Shown: piece after piece, positions 9,159 through 17,131 of the stretch | Layout: each line of letters starts with the position of its first letter | Numbering within the stretch: the stretch's first letter is position 1 | Assembly: GCA_016744695.1 (NCBI GenBank) | Contig: JADGDV010000001.1 | Span: 124,001-188,000 of the forward strand | Direction: 5' to 3' | DNA length: 64,000 bases | Origin: Hahellaceae bacterium | GTDB lineage: Bacteria; Pseudomonadota; Gammaproteobacteria; Pseudomonadales; Oleiphilaceae | Program-made: the position numbers and the translations under genes | The notes under the pieces: model-generated | What the model was told of the DNA's origin: nothing | Seen by the model: only the letters and a program-made list of their open reading frames with translations | Database searches by the model: none

Positions 9159-10013
9159 ATGAAAACTCCAAAAAGAATACAACCACTAATTGAAGACGGC
9201 ATAGTCGACGAAGTTGTGCGCCAACTTATGAGCGGTAAAGAAGCCACTGTTTATGTTGTGCGTTGCGGCTCAGAGATTCGCTGCGCTAAAGTTTACAAAG
9301 AAGCTGCCAAGCGTAGCTTTAAGCAAGCCGTGCAATATCAGGAAGGCCGAAAAGTACGAAATAGCCGTCGCGCACGCGCCATGGAAAAGAACTCCAAATT
9401 TGGCCGCAAGCAGCAGGAAGACATTTGGCACAACGCTGAAGTCGATGCTCTTTATAAGCTAGCCAGTGCAGGTGTGCGTGTACCACAGCCCTACGGATGC
9501 TTTGATGGCGTATTAATTATGGAGCTCGTTACCGATGATTCTGGTGAAGTAGCCCCTCGCCTTAATGATGTATCCATGTCAGCTGAACAAGCACGAGAAG
9601 ATCACACGATTGTCATGCAATACGTTCAACGAATGCTTTGCGTGGGTATCGTACATGGCGATCTCTCAGAATTTAATGTATTAGTCGATGACTATGGCCC
9701 CGTTATTATAGATCTACCCCAAGCCGTTGATGCCGCGGCAAATAACCATGCAGAAACCATGCTTGCCCGTGACATTAACAACATGACCGCCTATTACGGA
9801 CAATACGCCCCCGAATTACTAGAGAGCAAGTACGCAAAAGAAATGTGGGCCTTATACGAGGAAGGTGATCTTACGCCTGAAACAGAGCTAACAGGATTTT
9901 TTGCAGAAGATACACAAGAAGCTGACGTAGACTCTGTGGTTCAAGAGATTAAAGCCGCGTTTGCAGAAGAGCAAGAACGCAAAGAACGCATAAGAGATGC
10001 AGAAGAACTGTAG
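9159..10013 (+). CDS. PA4780-type RIO1-family kinase
   Basis: A 284-residue RIO-type atypical Ser/Thr kinase. The ATP loop is SGKEATVYVV, the lysine lies in CAKVYKE, the catalytic loop is HGDLSEFNVLV and the metal-binding motif is IIDLPQAVD. The N-terminus MKTPKRIQPLIEDGIVDEV is very close to Pseudomonas PA4780. The ORF track starts five codons earlier, but ATG 9159 has AAGAG directly upstream and matches the family start. The highly charged C-terminal tail is typical. The bacterial function is not established. Confidence 0.88.
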   Translation: MKTPKRIQPLIEDGIVDEVVRQLMSGKEATVYVVRCGSEIRCAKVYKEAAKRSFKQAVQYQEGRKVRNSRRARAMEKNSKFGRKQQEDIWHNAEVDALYKLASAGVRVPQPYGCFDGVLIMELVTDDSGEVAPRLNDVSMSAEQAREDHTIVMQYVQRMLCVGIVHGDLSEFNVLVDDYGPVIIDLPQAVDAAANNHAETMLARDINNMTAYYGQYAPELLESKYAKEMWALYEEGDLTPETELTGFFAEDTQEADVDSVVQEIKAAFAEEQERKERIRDAEEL

Positions 10014-10019
10014 CTAAAA

Positions 10020-10478
10020 CTACAGTTCCTCAACCTCATGTACGTTTTCAGCTTCATCATCATAAGTAAAAGCGCCCAAAAAGGTCGTATACTTATCTTT
10101 TTCAACACCTGAAAGTTTTGCACTGTATTCATATTCGAAGAGTAATATGATCCAGGTAATATTTTCTAACTTCTTCTTCCTTGCTTTGCTCATTAACACA
10201 TCAATATAAGACGATGAAAACGAACATTCCCCTGCTGCTTTTTTAACACTGACAGTGCCAGCCTGTGCACCATTAGTTTCCATGTTTTCAGGGTTGAAAT
10301 AGTTAAGATTATAACCTTCAGACCAGGTATTTACTGCTCTAGTATTTTTCTTACTGAACGTTTCTTCAAAATACTCATCTGGAATATCCTCGTATGGGTG
10401 TTGAGAAACCCATACAGAAACCTTCTTTTTCTTGGTAAAGTCATGTCCCTTAGATTCTTTAGGATGCATTAGTTTCAT
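10020..10478 (-). CDS. Imm22-like putative immunity protein
   Basis: A 152-residue protein in which VSVWVSQHPYEDIPDEYFEE near the N-terminus and IILLFEYEY...FLGAFTYD near the C-terminus match my recollection of the Imm22 family, predicted immunity proteins of polymorphic toxin systems. Its start overlaps the end of the DUF2986-like gene by 20 bases, implying translational coupling. No recognisable polymorphic toxin (long Rhs, CdiA or TPS protein) is nearby, so it is either an orphan or partners the ADP-ribosyltransferase-like protein two genes upstream. Family identity is from motif memory only. Confidence 0.55.
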   Translation of the reverse strand: MKLMHPKESKGHDFTKKKKVSVWVSQHPYEDIPDEYFEETFSKKNTRAVNTWSEGYNLNYFNPENMETNGAQAGTVSVKKAAGECSFSSSYIDVLMSKARKKKLENITWIILLFEYEYSAKLSGVEKDKYTTFLGAFTYDDEAENVHEVEEL

Positions 10479-10653
10479 CTCCAGACTCTAGACTCTCTTC
10501 CGCTCCGGAACGCGGAGCAGCACCCTCTTCAAGCGCTAACTTCTCTCTTTCAGCTTTTGAAATATATTTAGGTTTGTTTTTTAAACGATTTTTAGCGTTA
10601 GATCTTTTGGTCCACTTTTTAATCGTATCTTTAACTTTCTTTTTTCTATTCAC
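10459..10653 (-). CDS. small basic DUF2986-like protein
   Basis: A 64-residue peptide starting MNRKKKVKDTIKKWTKRSNA and containing NKPKYISKAEREKLA, which resembles the short Lys-rich DUF2986 family of Vibrio and Shewanella. The last 20 residues are acidic and Ser-rich, an addition to the usual 40-45-residue family length. Function unknown. It sits seven bases after the ADP-ribosyltransferase-like gene and overlaps the Imm22-like gene, so all three are probably one transcript. Confidence 0.6.
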   Translation of the reverse strand: MNRKKKVKDTIKKWTKRSNAKNRLKNKPKYISKAEREKLALEEGAAPRSGAEESLESGDETNAS

Positions 10654-10660
10654 GTTAAAA

Positions 10661-11239
10661 CTACTCTTCTAGCATCTGAACATTATTACTAGGAATATCT
10701 TTAATAAAATAAGCCAAACCCAATCGGTTCAGATATTCCATCCGACCCACAGTAGATGGATCAAGATCAGATAAACTTAATTTATTTCGACTGTATATTT
10801 CACGTAAATACTGAATATAGGTATTTTCATCATCGAGCAACATCGTCGCGCCCCCTACATCTGTTTTTACGTTTTCATTTAACTCTTCAGGCAGAGAAAC
10901 AGCCAAAACAACCGCATTCTCATCAACGCCAAAGTGAGTTTTACGCGCTTCTACTTTTTGGCAAGCCCAGTAATAAGCCAACTCTTTACTTTGCGTTAAA
11001 TACACAGGCTCTTTTCGCTCGGTATAAGAGTTCCCAATAGTCGCCATCGCATTCTTGGTCATCTTATTTAACTCTGCATCACCTGACCCTTTTAAACCCT
11101 GCTCAAGAATAACGCTTGCCAAACCTGATGTTGTACCGTGATACCAGCATTCGCCGATAATAAATCCATCAGCAGATAATCTTTCACTAGCATCTTGTAA
11201 GTAACTTGGAGCTTCAAATTTTGTCATATTCTTTGCCAT
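10661..11239 (-). CDS. putative ADP-ribosyltransferase-fold protein
   Basis: A 192-residue protein. ECWYHGTTSGLASVILEQGL followed by EPVYLTQSKELAYYWACQK resembles the His and Tyr motifs (HGT...G, VYLT) shared by Arr-type ADP-ribosyltransferases, KptA and PARP-like folds. The third catalytic position is not clear to me. It has no signal peptide and no carrier domain. As the first gene of a tight three-gene cassette ending in an Imm22-like protein, it is the only toxin candidate there. It could equally be an NAD-using RNA-repair or modification enzyme. Start choice between Met1 and Met5 is open. Confidence 0.45.
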   Translation of the reverse strand: MAKNMTKFEAPSYLQDASERLSADGFIIGECWYHGTTSGLASVILEQGLKGSGDAELNKMTKNAMATIGNSYTERKEPVYLTQSKELAYYWACQKVEARKTHFGVDENAVVLAVSLPEELNENVKTDVGGATMLLDDENTYIQYLREIYSRNKLSLSDLDPSTVGRMEYLNRLGLAYFIKDIPSNNVQMLEE

Positions 11240-11375
11240 AGTATGCAGTCGTTGTTTACGATATTAAGAAAGTTGATAATGTAAGCGTTCAAGAAAGGAT
11301 TATAACAGGCTTATAGAAGGTTGTTTACGACCACTAATAAATCAGTGGTCGTAATTTACAGCTTATTTACTTTTT

Positions 11376-13433
11376 CTAGCTAGACTTCCAGGTTTTGCGG
11401 GCCTCTAAAGCTAATTCTCTAACCTTATCGATATCTGCATCTGTATAAGCACCGTTTACACCCGAAATTGCGGCAAGCTTCATTCCATGCTTAATACCCA
11501 AACGGTATATCTCTTTAACTTTCTCCCACTCAGTGTTTCGACCGATAGTGAAGACCTCAAAACGTCCTTCAAGTGCCAGTACAATGGTTTCTGCCATGCA
11601 GGCAAACACAACGTTGTCAGGCAACTGAATACTTCTCATATCTAACTTACCCGGCACCTCAATTTCACCAGACTCAATAACCAATACGTCAGGACGCTTA
11701 GCTACTTCATTGGCGGGTAAATCAAGTGGGCGAGCAACATCGGTAATAACACACCCAGGCTTAACCTTCATGATATCCAGTATTTTCTTACCAGCACCCG
11801 AGGTAGACGTTACCACAACATCCATATCACCTAACTGGTCATCCGGGTTAGTCGTGATGAATACATTCGCATCTGGTGTATCTTCAAGAATTGAATTTTT
11901 AAGCTTTGTTAACGTTTTTTCATTTCGACCAGCAAGATACACCTCATCGAAAGCCATCGCTAATAAGCGAGCCGACACAGAACCTATAGACCCTGTAGCG
12001 CCAATAACCATTGATTTAGCCGGGATTCTCTTACCTTCTTCTGCTTTAACTAACTTGAGTCGCTTCATCGCATCAGCAGCAGCCCATAAAGCACCTGAAG
12101 CACTATAACTATTACCTGTAGTAATAGGCAGACTTGATCTTTTTGCAACAGTAACGCCCGCATCACCAACAACCTTAGTGAATGCGCCTAAACCTAAAAT
12201 CTGTGCACCTAACTTTTCAGCCATTTTTGATGCAGCAAGAAGTCGCTTATACGTAAACTCAGGGCTATGAGATAGCATTTCTTTGGGTGTACCACCAACA
12301 GTAATCAACCAGCCTTCAGCCTCAGCACCACAAGGTGACTTAATGCCTTTAACCTCTGAATAAATCATAGGCGGAGCATGCGCTATAGCCTTTTCAACCG
12401 CGTTCATTAATTGCGTATGGGCAAAGCGCTTAGGTATTGGCGTAACATTTCGAATATACTCCTGAGAAAGCGGATGTATAACGAATGCAAACCGTTTAAT
12501 ATTTCTAAACTCACCCGTTGGATGCAATAAGCGAGGCTTAATATCCAATTCTTTTATAATATCTTCAATATCTGCACAAGCTAACTCGTCAGCAGGAATA
12601 TCTGATGCTGCGAGAATCATTGCCTCAAGTACACTAACACCCACCATCTGGTCAAACACACTCGGTGAGACATCGATAGCTAAATTGACTTTTACTTCTT
12701 TGAAAAATTCAAAATCTTCATCGGTTACAAAAGAAGTAATGACTGTTTTATCAGCCAAATTTTCTAAGTTACCGTATTTTCTCAAGTCTGAACATTTACC
12801 CACTACCACATGAGAGTCTTTCATTGCCTTGCCAACTAAGTGTTTTTTCACTTTAGGTAACGAAGGTATATGACGCTTTTCAGTATCAATAGGCGAGACT
12901 TTATTGAGGTTATAACGACCTCTTGCATAAAGCTCTAAAGCTGAAATAGATTTCAAAAATGTAGGTAAACCACTTTGAATAACAGAATCAGCAAACTTAA
13001 GGTTTGGTGTATATTCTGACATCAGCATAGCCATTTCATAGTTGGCCATACCTGACAAAAATAATACTTTGTTATTGTTAAAATAGTGCCCTAATTCCTT
13101 TTGGGTATGTCTAATAGCAGAACATTGAAGCAAACGGCGAACCCTTGCCCCAGTGGTAACAGGCACACGAGTAACAACCCGTGTTAACTTCTGTGTTTCA
13201 GGGCTTTCAAATTTATACTCCCCCACATGAAGATCGTCCGTTACCATACCAACGCCCATTGCATCGCATTTGCTTTGCAATCGCTGGAGTTGCTCCCAGG
13301 CTTCAGTTTTGTTGCCATTAGTACCAATTCGCTTAACGGTAAAATCCTGATCAAGAAAATTAGTCTTAAACTCGTAATCTTGCTCGGAGGAGCCCAAGCT
13401 AATGTTGATTATTTTCTTCATAGTCTGATCCAT
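11376..13433 (-). CDS. acyl-ACP reductase-like long dehydrogenase
   Basis: The C-terminal half resembles cyanobacterial acyl-ACP reductase: KMAEKLGAQILGLGAFTKVV, TTGNSYSASGALWAAADAM and a Rossmann motif VIGATGSIGSVSARLL. The N-terminal 300 residues are an extra domain I do not recognise. Enzymes of this kind reduce acyl thioesters to fatty aldehydes with NADPH, so this one may act with the acyl-CoA ligase encoded upstream. The ORF track starts at 13490, but ATG 13433 (MDQTMKKIINISLG) has AAGGAAC as ribosome binding site, whereas the longer version begins inside an inverted repeat; I prefer 13433 (685 residues). A shikimate/quinate-type dehydrogenase label is the likely automatic alternative. 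Confidence 0.6.
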   Translation of the reverse strand: MDQTMKKIINISLGSSEQDYEFKTNFLDQDFTVKRIGTNGNKTEAWEQLQRLQSKCDAMGVGMVTDDLHVGEYKFESPETQKLTRVVTRVPVTTGARVRRLLQCSAIRHTQKELGHYFNNNKVLFLSGMANYEMAMLMSEYTPNLKFADSVIQSGLPTFLKSISALELYARGRYNLNKVSPIDTEKRHIPSLPKVKKHLVGKAMKDSHVVVGKCSDLRKYGNLENLADKTVITSFVTDEDFEFFKEVKVNLAIDVSPSVFDQMVGVSVLEAMILAASDIPADELACADIEDIIKELDIKPRLLHPTGEFRNIKRFAFVIHPLSQEYIRNVTPIPKRFAHTQLMNAVEKAIAHAPPMIYSEVKGIKSPCGAEAEGWLITVGGTPKEMLSHSPEFTYKRLLAASKMAEKLGAQILGLGAFTKVVGDAGVTVAKRSSLPITTGNSYSASGALWAAADAMKRLKLVKAEEGKRIPAKSMVIGATGSIGSVSARLLAMAFDEVYLAGRNEKTLTKLKNSILEDTPDANVFITTNPDDQLGDMDVVVTSTSGAGKKILDIMKVKPGCVITDVARPLDLPANEVAKRPDVLVIESGEIEVPGKLDMRSIQLPDNVVFACMAETIVLALEGRFEVFTIGRNTEWEKVKEIYRLGIKHGMKLAAISGVNGAYTDADIDKVRELALEARKTWKSS

Positions 13434-13479
13434 TGTTCCTTGCTGTCGTTTGTGCAGTACAGTGTATTTTTTAACACGA

Positions 13480-13530
13480 CTCTTTTGCATAACAAGGCCT
13501 TAAAGAAGACAGCTCCGTTATGCAAAAGAG
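13480..13530. repeat. 14-bp perfect inverted repeat between ligase and reductase genes
   Basis: Arms CTCTTTTGCATAAC (13480-13493) and GTTATGCAAAAGAG (13517-13530) around 23 bases that contain the palindrome AAGGCCTT. It lacks a T-tract after either arm, so a terminator is less likely than an operator or an RNA processing stem. It lies just upstream of the reductase start. Confidence 0.8.
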
Positions 13531-13600
13531 ATGATTAGCTATTTATCGTTTTCGTTACTGCTAATTCTAGATACTACTTTTGTTTTTACCAGTTCAGGTA

Positions 13601-15289
13601 TTAAGACTGTTGAGATTCCCAAACAAAACGTACTTTTGACTCACGGAACTTGTCGCACAATGGACCGTATTTTTTCTCAACTTCATTACGCTTAATTTTC
13701 ATAGTTGGTGTCAACATACCATTTTCTGGTGTCCACACATCGTCAACAACAAAAATTCGATCGATAATTTCATGATGCTCAAGCTCTTTATTAACACTCA
13801 TCGCTGTTTTCATGATGTCATCTTCAATTTCCTGAGCGGCTTCAGGCAATCGTGACTTAGCGTCTTCAGTTAACTCTATTAATACGATCGGCTGAGAATG
13901 ACCAGAACCTGCTACACAAATTTGTTCAATATTTGTATTTCTATGCAGTAAGCCTTCTAACTTGTTAGGCTGAACAAACTTTCCTTTTGAAGTTTTAAAT
14001 ACATCTTTTACTCGGCCAGTAATCGTTAAGTAACCATCACTATCAATCTCACCACGGTCACCAGTATGTAACCAACCATCTATAATAGTTTCTGCCGTTT
14101 TCTCTGGCTCTAAATAGTAGCCTTTCATTAGTGAAGGAGAACGTACAATAATTTCGCCCTCTTCTGTAATGCGCACTTCATTATGAGGAAGAGACTTAAT
14201 TGAACCTACTGAACCAATCTTCACAGCACCCGGCATATTGATAGCTGGACCATAAGCTAGGTTCTCAGTCATACCATAACCTTCATTGATATCGATACCA
14301 ATTTTGGCATACCACTCAAGTAGACTCTTAGCAATTGGTGAAGCGCCAGATACAACAATACGTGCTTTATTTAAACCAAGTGCTTTCTTAATCTTACAGC
14401 GAACAATACGGTTAAGCAGAGGAACACGAAGTAATTTGTTTAATTTTTCTTCAGGCATTTTTGCAGAGATTTGCTGCTGAAACTTCTTCCATAAACGTGG
14501 AACAGCAAAGAATACGGTAGGTAATGTATCTTGTAAGTTCTGAGCAAATGTATCAAGTGACTCTACAAATGTAACCGTTGCCCCACCATACGTTGAACAA
14601 CCCAACACCATGAAACGCTCAGCAATATGAGAAAGAGGCAAGAAAGATAGAAAACGATCCTGACGACCTACAGGCAGAGTATCGGCCGCATTTTGAGCAC
14701 CAAAGCTAAAGCTACCATAGGTGTGCATTACACCTTTAGGGTTACCAGTAGTGCCTGATGTATAAATGAGTGTCATTAAATCATCCATACCGTGTACTGG
14801 CTGAGCCGTTGTAGGCTCATACTTGGCTAGTAAGTTACCCCATTGATGTTCAATTTGCATATCAATCGGATATGGCATACCAATACGAATAACATTAGCA
14901 GGAATACCTGATTCCATATCTTTAGCGCCATCTAATTTACCAATAATGATCGCTTTTGATTCACTGTGATTTATCACGTATTCAATCGATTCAGGTGACT
15001 GCATCGGATACAGTGGAACACTAATTAAACTGGCTAACTGAATTGCGTAATCAGTAATGAACCATTCAGCCGAGTTCTTCGCAAGAATAGCAACACGATC
15101 ACCCTTCTCAAGCCCTAAACCCAATAAAGCAGACGCCATCCGTCGGGCCTGATCATCAACTTCTTTCCATGTAAACTCTTTATATTCACCATCGATAGGC
15201 TGGCGTAAAAAGACAGAATTTGGTGACGCTTTGACCCAGTTCTGAACTTTTTCAAGAGGAGTTAGATAAACCGCATTATTGTTAGTCAT
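13601..15289 (-). CDS. AMP-forming long-chain acyl-CoA synthetase-like ligase
   Basis: A 562-residue adenylate-forming ligase that activates a carboxylic acid, probably a fatty acid, to its acyl-CoA or acyl-ACP through an acyl-AMP. Signatures are the P-loop YTSGTTGNPKGVMHTYGS (near 170), GYGMTEN, GWLHTGDRGEID and the hinge GRVKDVFKTSKGK. The last region resembles the FadD15/bubblegum-type long-chain synthetases. The next gene on the same strand encodes an acyl-ACP-reductase-like enzyme, a pairing that suggests acid-to-aldehyde conversion. An AraC regulator lies upstream on the same strand. Confidence 0.85.
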   Translation of the reverse strand: MTNNNAVYLTPLEKVQNWVKASPNSVFLRQPIDGEYKEFTWKEVDDQARRMASALLGLGLEKGDRVAILAKNSAEWFITDYAIQLASLISVPLYPMQSPESIEYVINHSESKAIIIGKLDGAKDMESGIPANVIRIGMPYPIDMQIEHQWGNLLAKYEPTTAQPVHGMDDLMTLIYTSGTTGNPKGVMHTYGSFSFGAQNAADTLPVGRQDRFLSFLPLSHIAERFMVLGCSTYGGATVTFVESLDTFAQNLQDTLPTVFFAVPRLWKKFQQQISAKMPEEKLNKLLRVPLLNRIVRCKIKKALGLNKARIVVSGASPIAKSLLEWYAKIGIDINEGYGMTENLAYGPAINMPGAVKIGSVGSIKSLPHNEVRITEEGEIIVRSPSLMKGYYLEPEKTAETIIDGWLHTGDRGEIDSDGYLTITGRVKDVFKTSKGKFVQPNKLEGLLHRNTNIEQICVAGSGHSQPIVLIELTEDAKSRLPEAAQEIEDDIMKTAMSVNKELEHHEIIDRIFVVDDVWTPENGMLTPTMKIKRNEVEKKYGPLCDKFRESKVRFVWESQQS

Positions 15290-15476
15290 TGGTAGTCCTA
15301 TATTGTGCTATTAAGCCTTATTGTTTTAATACCCGTTTTTTAATAAACGTTTGGTATATGCATATTTTAGAAGAGCTATTCTAATGAAGTGAAGATACGA
15401 AGTATTGACTCAAAAGTACAGTTATTGACAGCAAACGCCAAAATATAAAAAGAATTAAGTCTTATTTAGAATTTAA

Positions 15477-16502
15477 CTACTTGGAGGGTTTGGGGTTATT
15501 TAAATAAAGCTGCTGGAATTCTTTAGGTGTACAGCCTTGCCAGCGCTTAAAAGCACGTTGAAAAGCACTCTGCTCTGAAAAGCCTAGTTTAATCGAGATT
15601 GTCATTAGAGACTGCCCCGCCTTTAAGGAATCCATAGCCACATTTCGCTTTACCTCAGAATATAAAGCCTTCAAGGTATAACCATGTTTATGTAACTGTC
15701 GTTGCAAGGTCCTAGGGCTAATAGACAAATTATTACTCACATGATCAAGAGACAACACATCAGGTAATGCGCTCACCAATATTTGGCTAACTTTTTCGAC
15801 AACCCCTACCTGAATTTGAGCAACGAGCTTTTTACGGGCTAAACCTTCATAAAACTCACGCAAGTCACGATCAGGAGTAAGCAAAGTAAGAGATAACGTG
15901 GATTTATTGCATATAATTTGGTCAATAGGTTGATCAAATAAAACAGGGCACCCCAAAAGGGATTCAATATACTTAATATCTCGCCCATTTAAGCTGTGCT
16001 TGAAATTAACCTGTATAAAAACATCGCTATCTGAATTCAAAACGTAGTTATTTATAAAGCTTGTACGTCTAGCGAACACCTCCTCAACAAGGTGAGTGGT
16101 AACTGAAACGTCTGATTTCCATTTAACATAAAGTTCATCGCCAACCGTAACAAGCTCAAAGTGATCAAAATTACGAACAAGGCTTGAATATCGTAACTGA
16201 TACCTTAAAACATCCGCAACCGTTTCGCAGGTACTAGCAAGTAAACCAAAATCACTCCCTACATCAGGGGTAGAGTCAGCACCAAAAGAAAAACCAAGAT
16301 AGACATCACCGGTTATATCTTCGCCCAATTCATAAATTCGGTTATAGACAGTAGAAGAGAAAAAGAAGTCTGGATTGTTGAGATCGACCTCATTCGTCCC
16401 AATTTTCCATAAAAGATCATCGCGAGAGTAGCCTTTTTTGGCTATGTGGTTAACCAAGCCACGCACCATTTTGCTAACAATTTTGGTTTGATCTAAATGC
16501 AT
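15477..16502 (-). CDS. AraC-family regulator with arabinose-binding-like N-terminal domain
   Basis: A 341-residue regulator. The N-terminal 190 residues resemble the Arabinose_bd/OruR-type ligand domain (GSDFGLLASTCETVADVLRY). Residues about 235-335 form the double helix-turn-helix AraC domain (LSLDHVSNNLSISPRTLQRQ and MTISIKLGFSEQSAFQRAFK). Proteins of this group often control lipid or amino-acid genes. Its place 190 bases upstream of the ligase suggests it regulates the ligase-reductase pair; this is inference. Confidence 0.87.
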   Translation of the reverse strand: MHLDQTKIVSKMVRGLVNHIAKKGYSRDDLLWKIGTNEVDLNNPDFFFSSTVYNRIYELGEDITGDVYLGFSFGADSTPDVGSDFGLLASTCETVADVLRYQLRYSSLVRNFDHFELVTVGDELYVKWKSDVSVTTHLVEEVFARRTSFINNYVLNSDSDVFIQVNFKHSLNGRDIKYIESLLGCPVLFDQPIDQIICNKSTLSLTLLTPDRDLREFYEGLARKKLVAQIQVGVVEKVSQILVSALPDVLSLDHVSNNLSISPRTLQRQLHKHGYTLKALYSEVKRNVAMDSLKAGQSLMTISIKLGFSEQSAFQRAFKRWQGCTPKEFQQLYLNNPKPSK

Positions 16503-16744
16503 TATATTTACAGCTCTGACACTTTAATAATTATGATTACACTCTACTATAAGGTGAAGATGTTATTGCCACCAACGTCACAAATGTAACTTTTTGTTAC
16601 TCGTTATTTTTAATCCATTCAAACAATGCTTCATGATAGATTGTTAGACTTGAGGTAGGTTAATGTAAACTGTCACCCGTTCACTTGTAATAGCTGAAAG
16701 TATTTTAGTCGTTTCAGCAGGTTAATTATTGAAGCAGGATTATT

Positions 16745-17122
16745 TTGTCACATTCTAAAGTCTCAACAACCAAACTATTATTATTTACTACGGGATGGAT
16801 AAGCCTTGCTCTTGGCCTGATCGGTATTTTTCTACCTATATTACCCACCACCCCCTTTGTATTATTAGCAGCCTGGTGCTTTTCCCGTTCATCGCTCAAA
16901 TTCCATAACTGGCTCATTAACCATAAGTACTTAGGGCCTATCGTTAAGACATGGGAATCTAAAGAAGGTATTCCCCCTCAGGCCTGCTATAAGGCTATTG
17001 CTATGACCTGGCTAGGAATGATCATATCAATGCTCATTGTAGCTAAACTATGGGCTGTTATTTTGCTGTGTAGTATTGGTTTAGCAGTGTCTATACATTT
17101 GTTACGAATGAGAGAATCATAG
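16745..17122 (+). CDS. YbaN-family (DUF454) inner-membrane protein
   Basis: A 125-residue membrane protein with the DUF454 signature: GWISLALGLIGIFLPILPTT, AAWCFSRSSLKFHNWLINH and paired C-terminal membrane segments. Function unknown. Start is TTG with CAGGAT upstream. It ends nine bases before the gamma-glutamyltransferase gene, so the two may be co-transcribed. Confidence 0.85.
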   Translation: MSHSKVSTTKLLLFTTGWISLALGLIGIFLPILPTTPFVLLAAWCFSRSSLKFHNWLINHKYLGPIVKTWESKEGIPPQACYKAIAMTWLGMIISMLIVAKLWAVILLCSIGLAVSIHLLRMRES

Positions 17123-17131
17123 GAAACACGA

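Noticed and set aside
10485-10525. Inverted bases CCGCTCC...GGAACGCGGAG in the DUF2986-like gene
   Set aside because: Short, imperfect and inside coding sequence; explained by codon use.
11710-12108. 132-residue plus-strand ORF
   Set aside because: Antisense to the Rossmann region of the reductase; no ribosome binding site or family.
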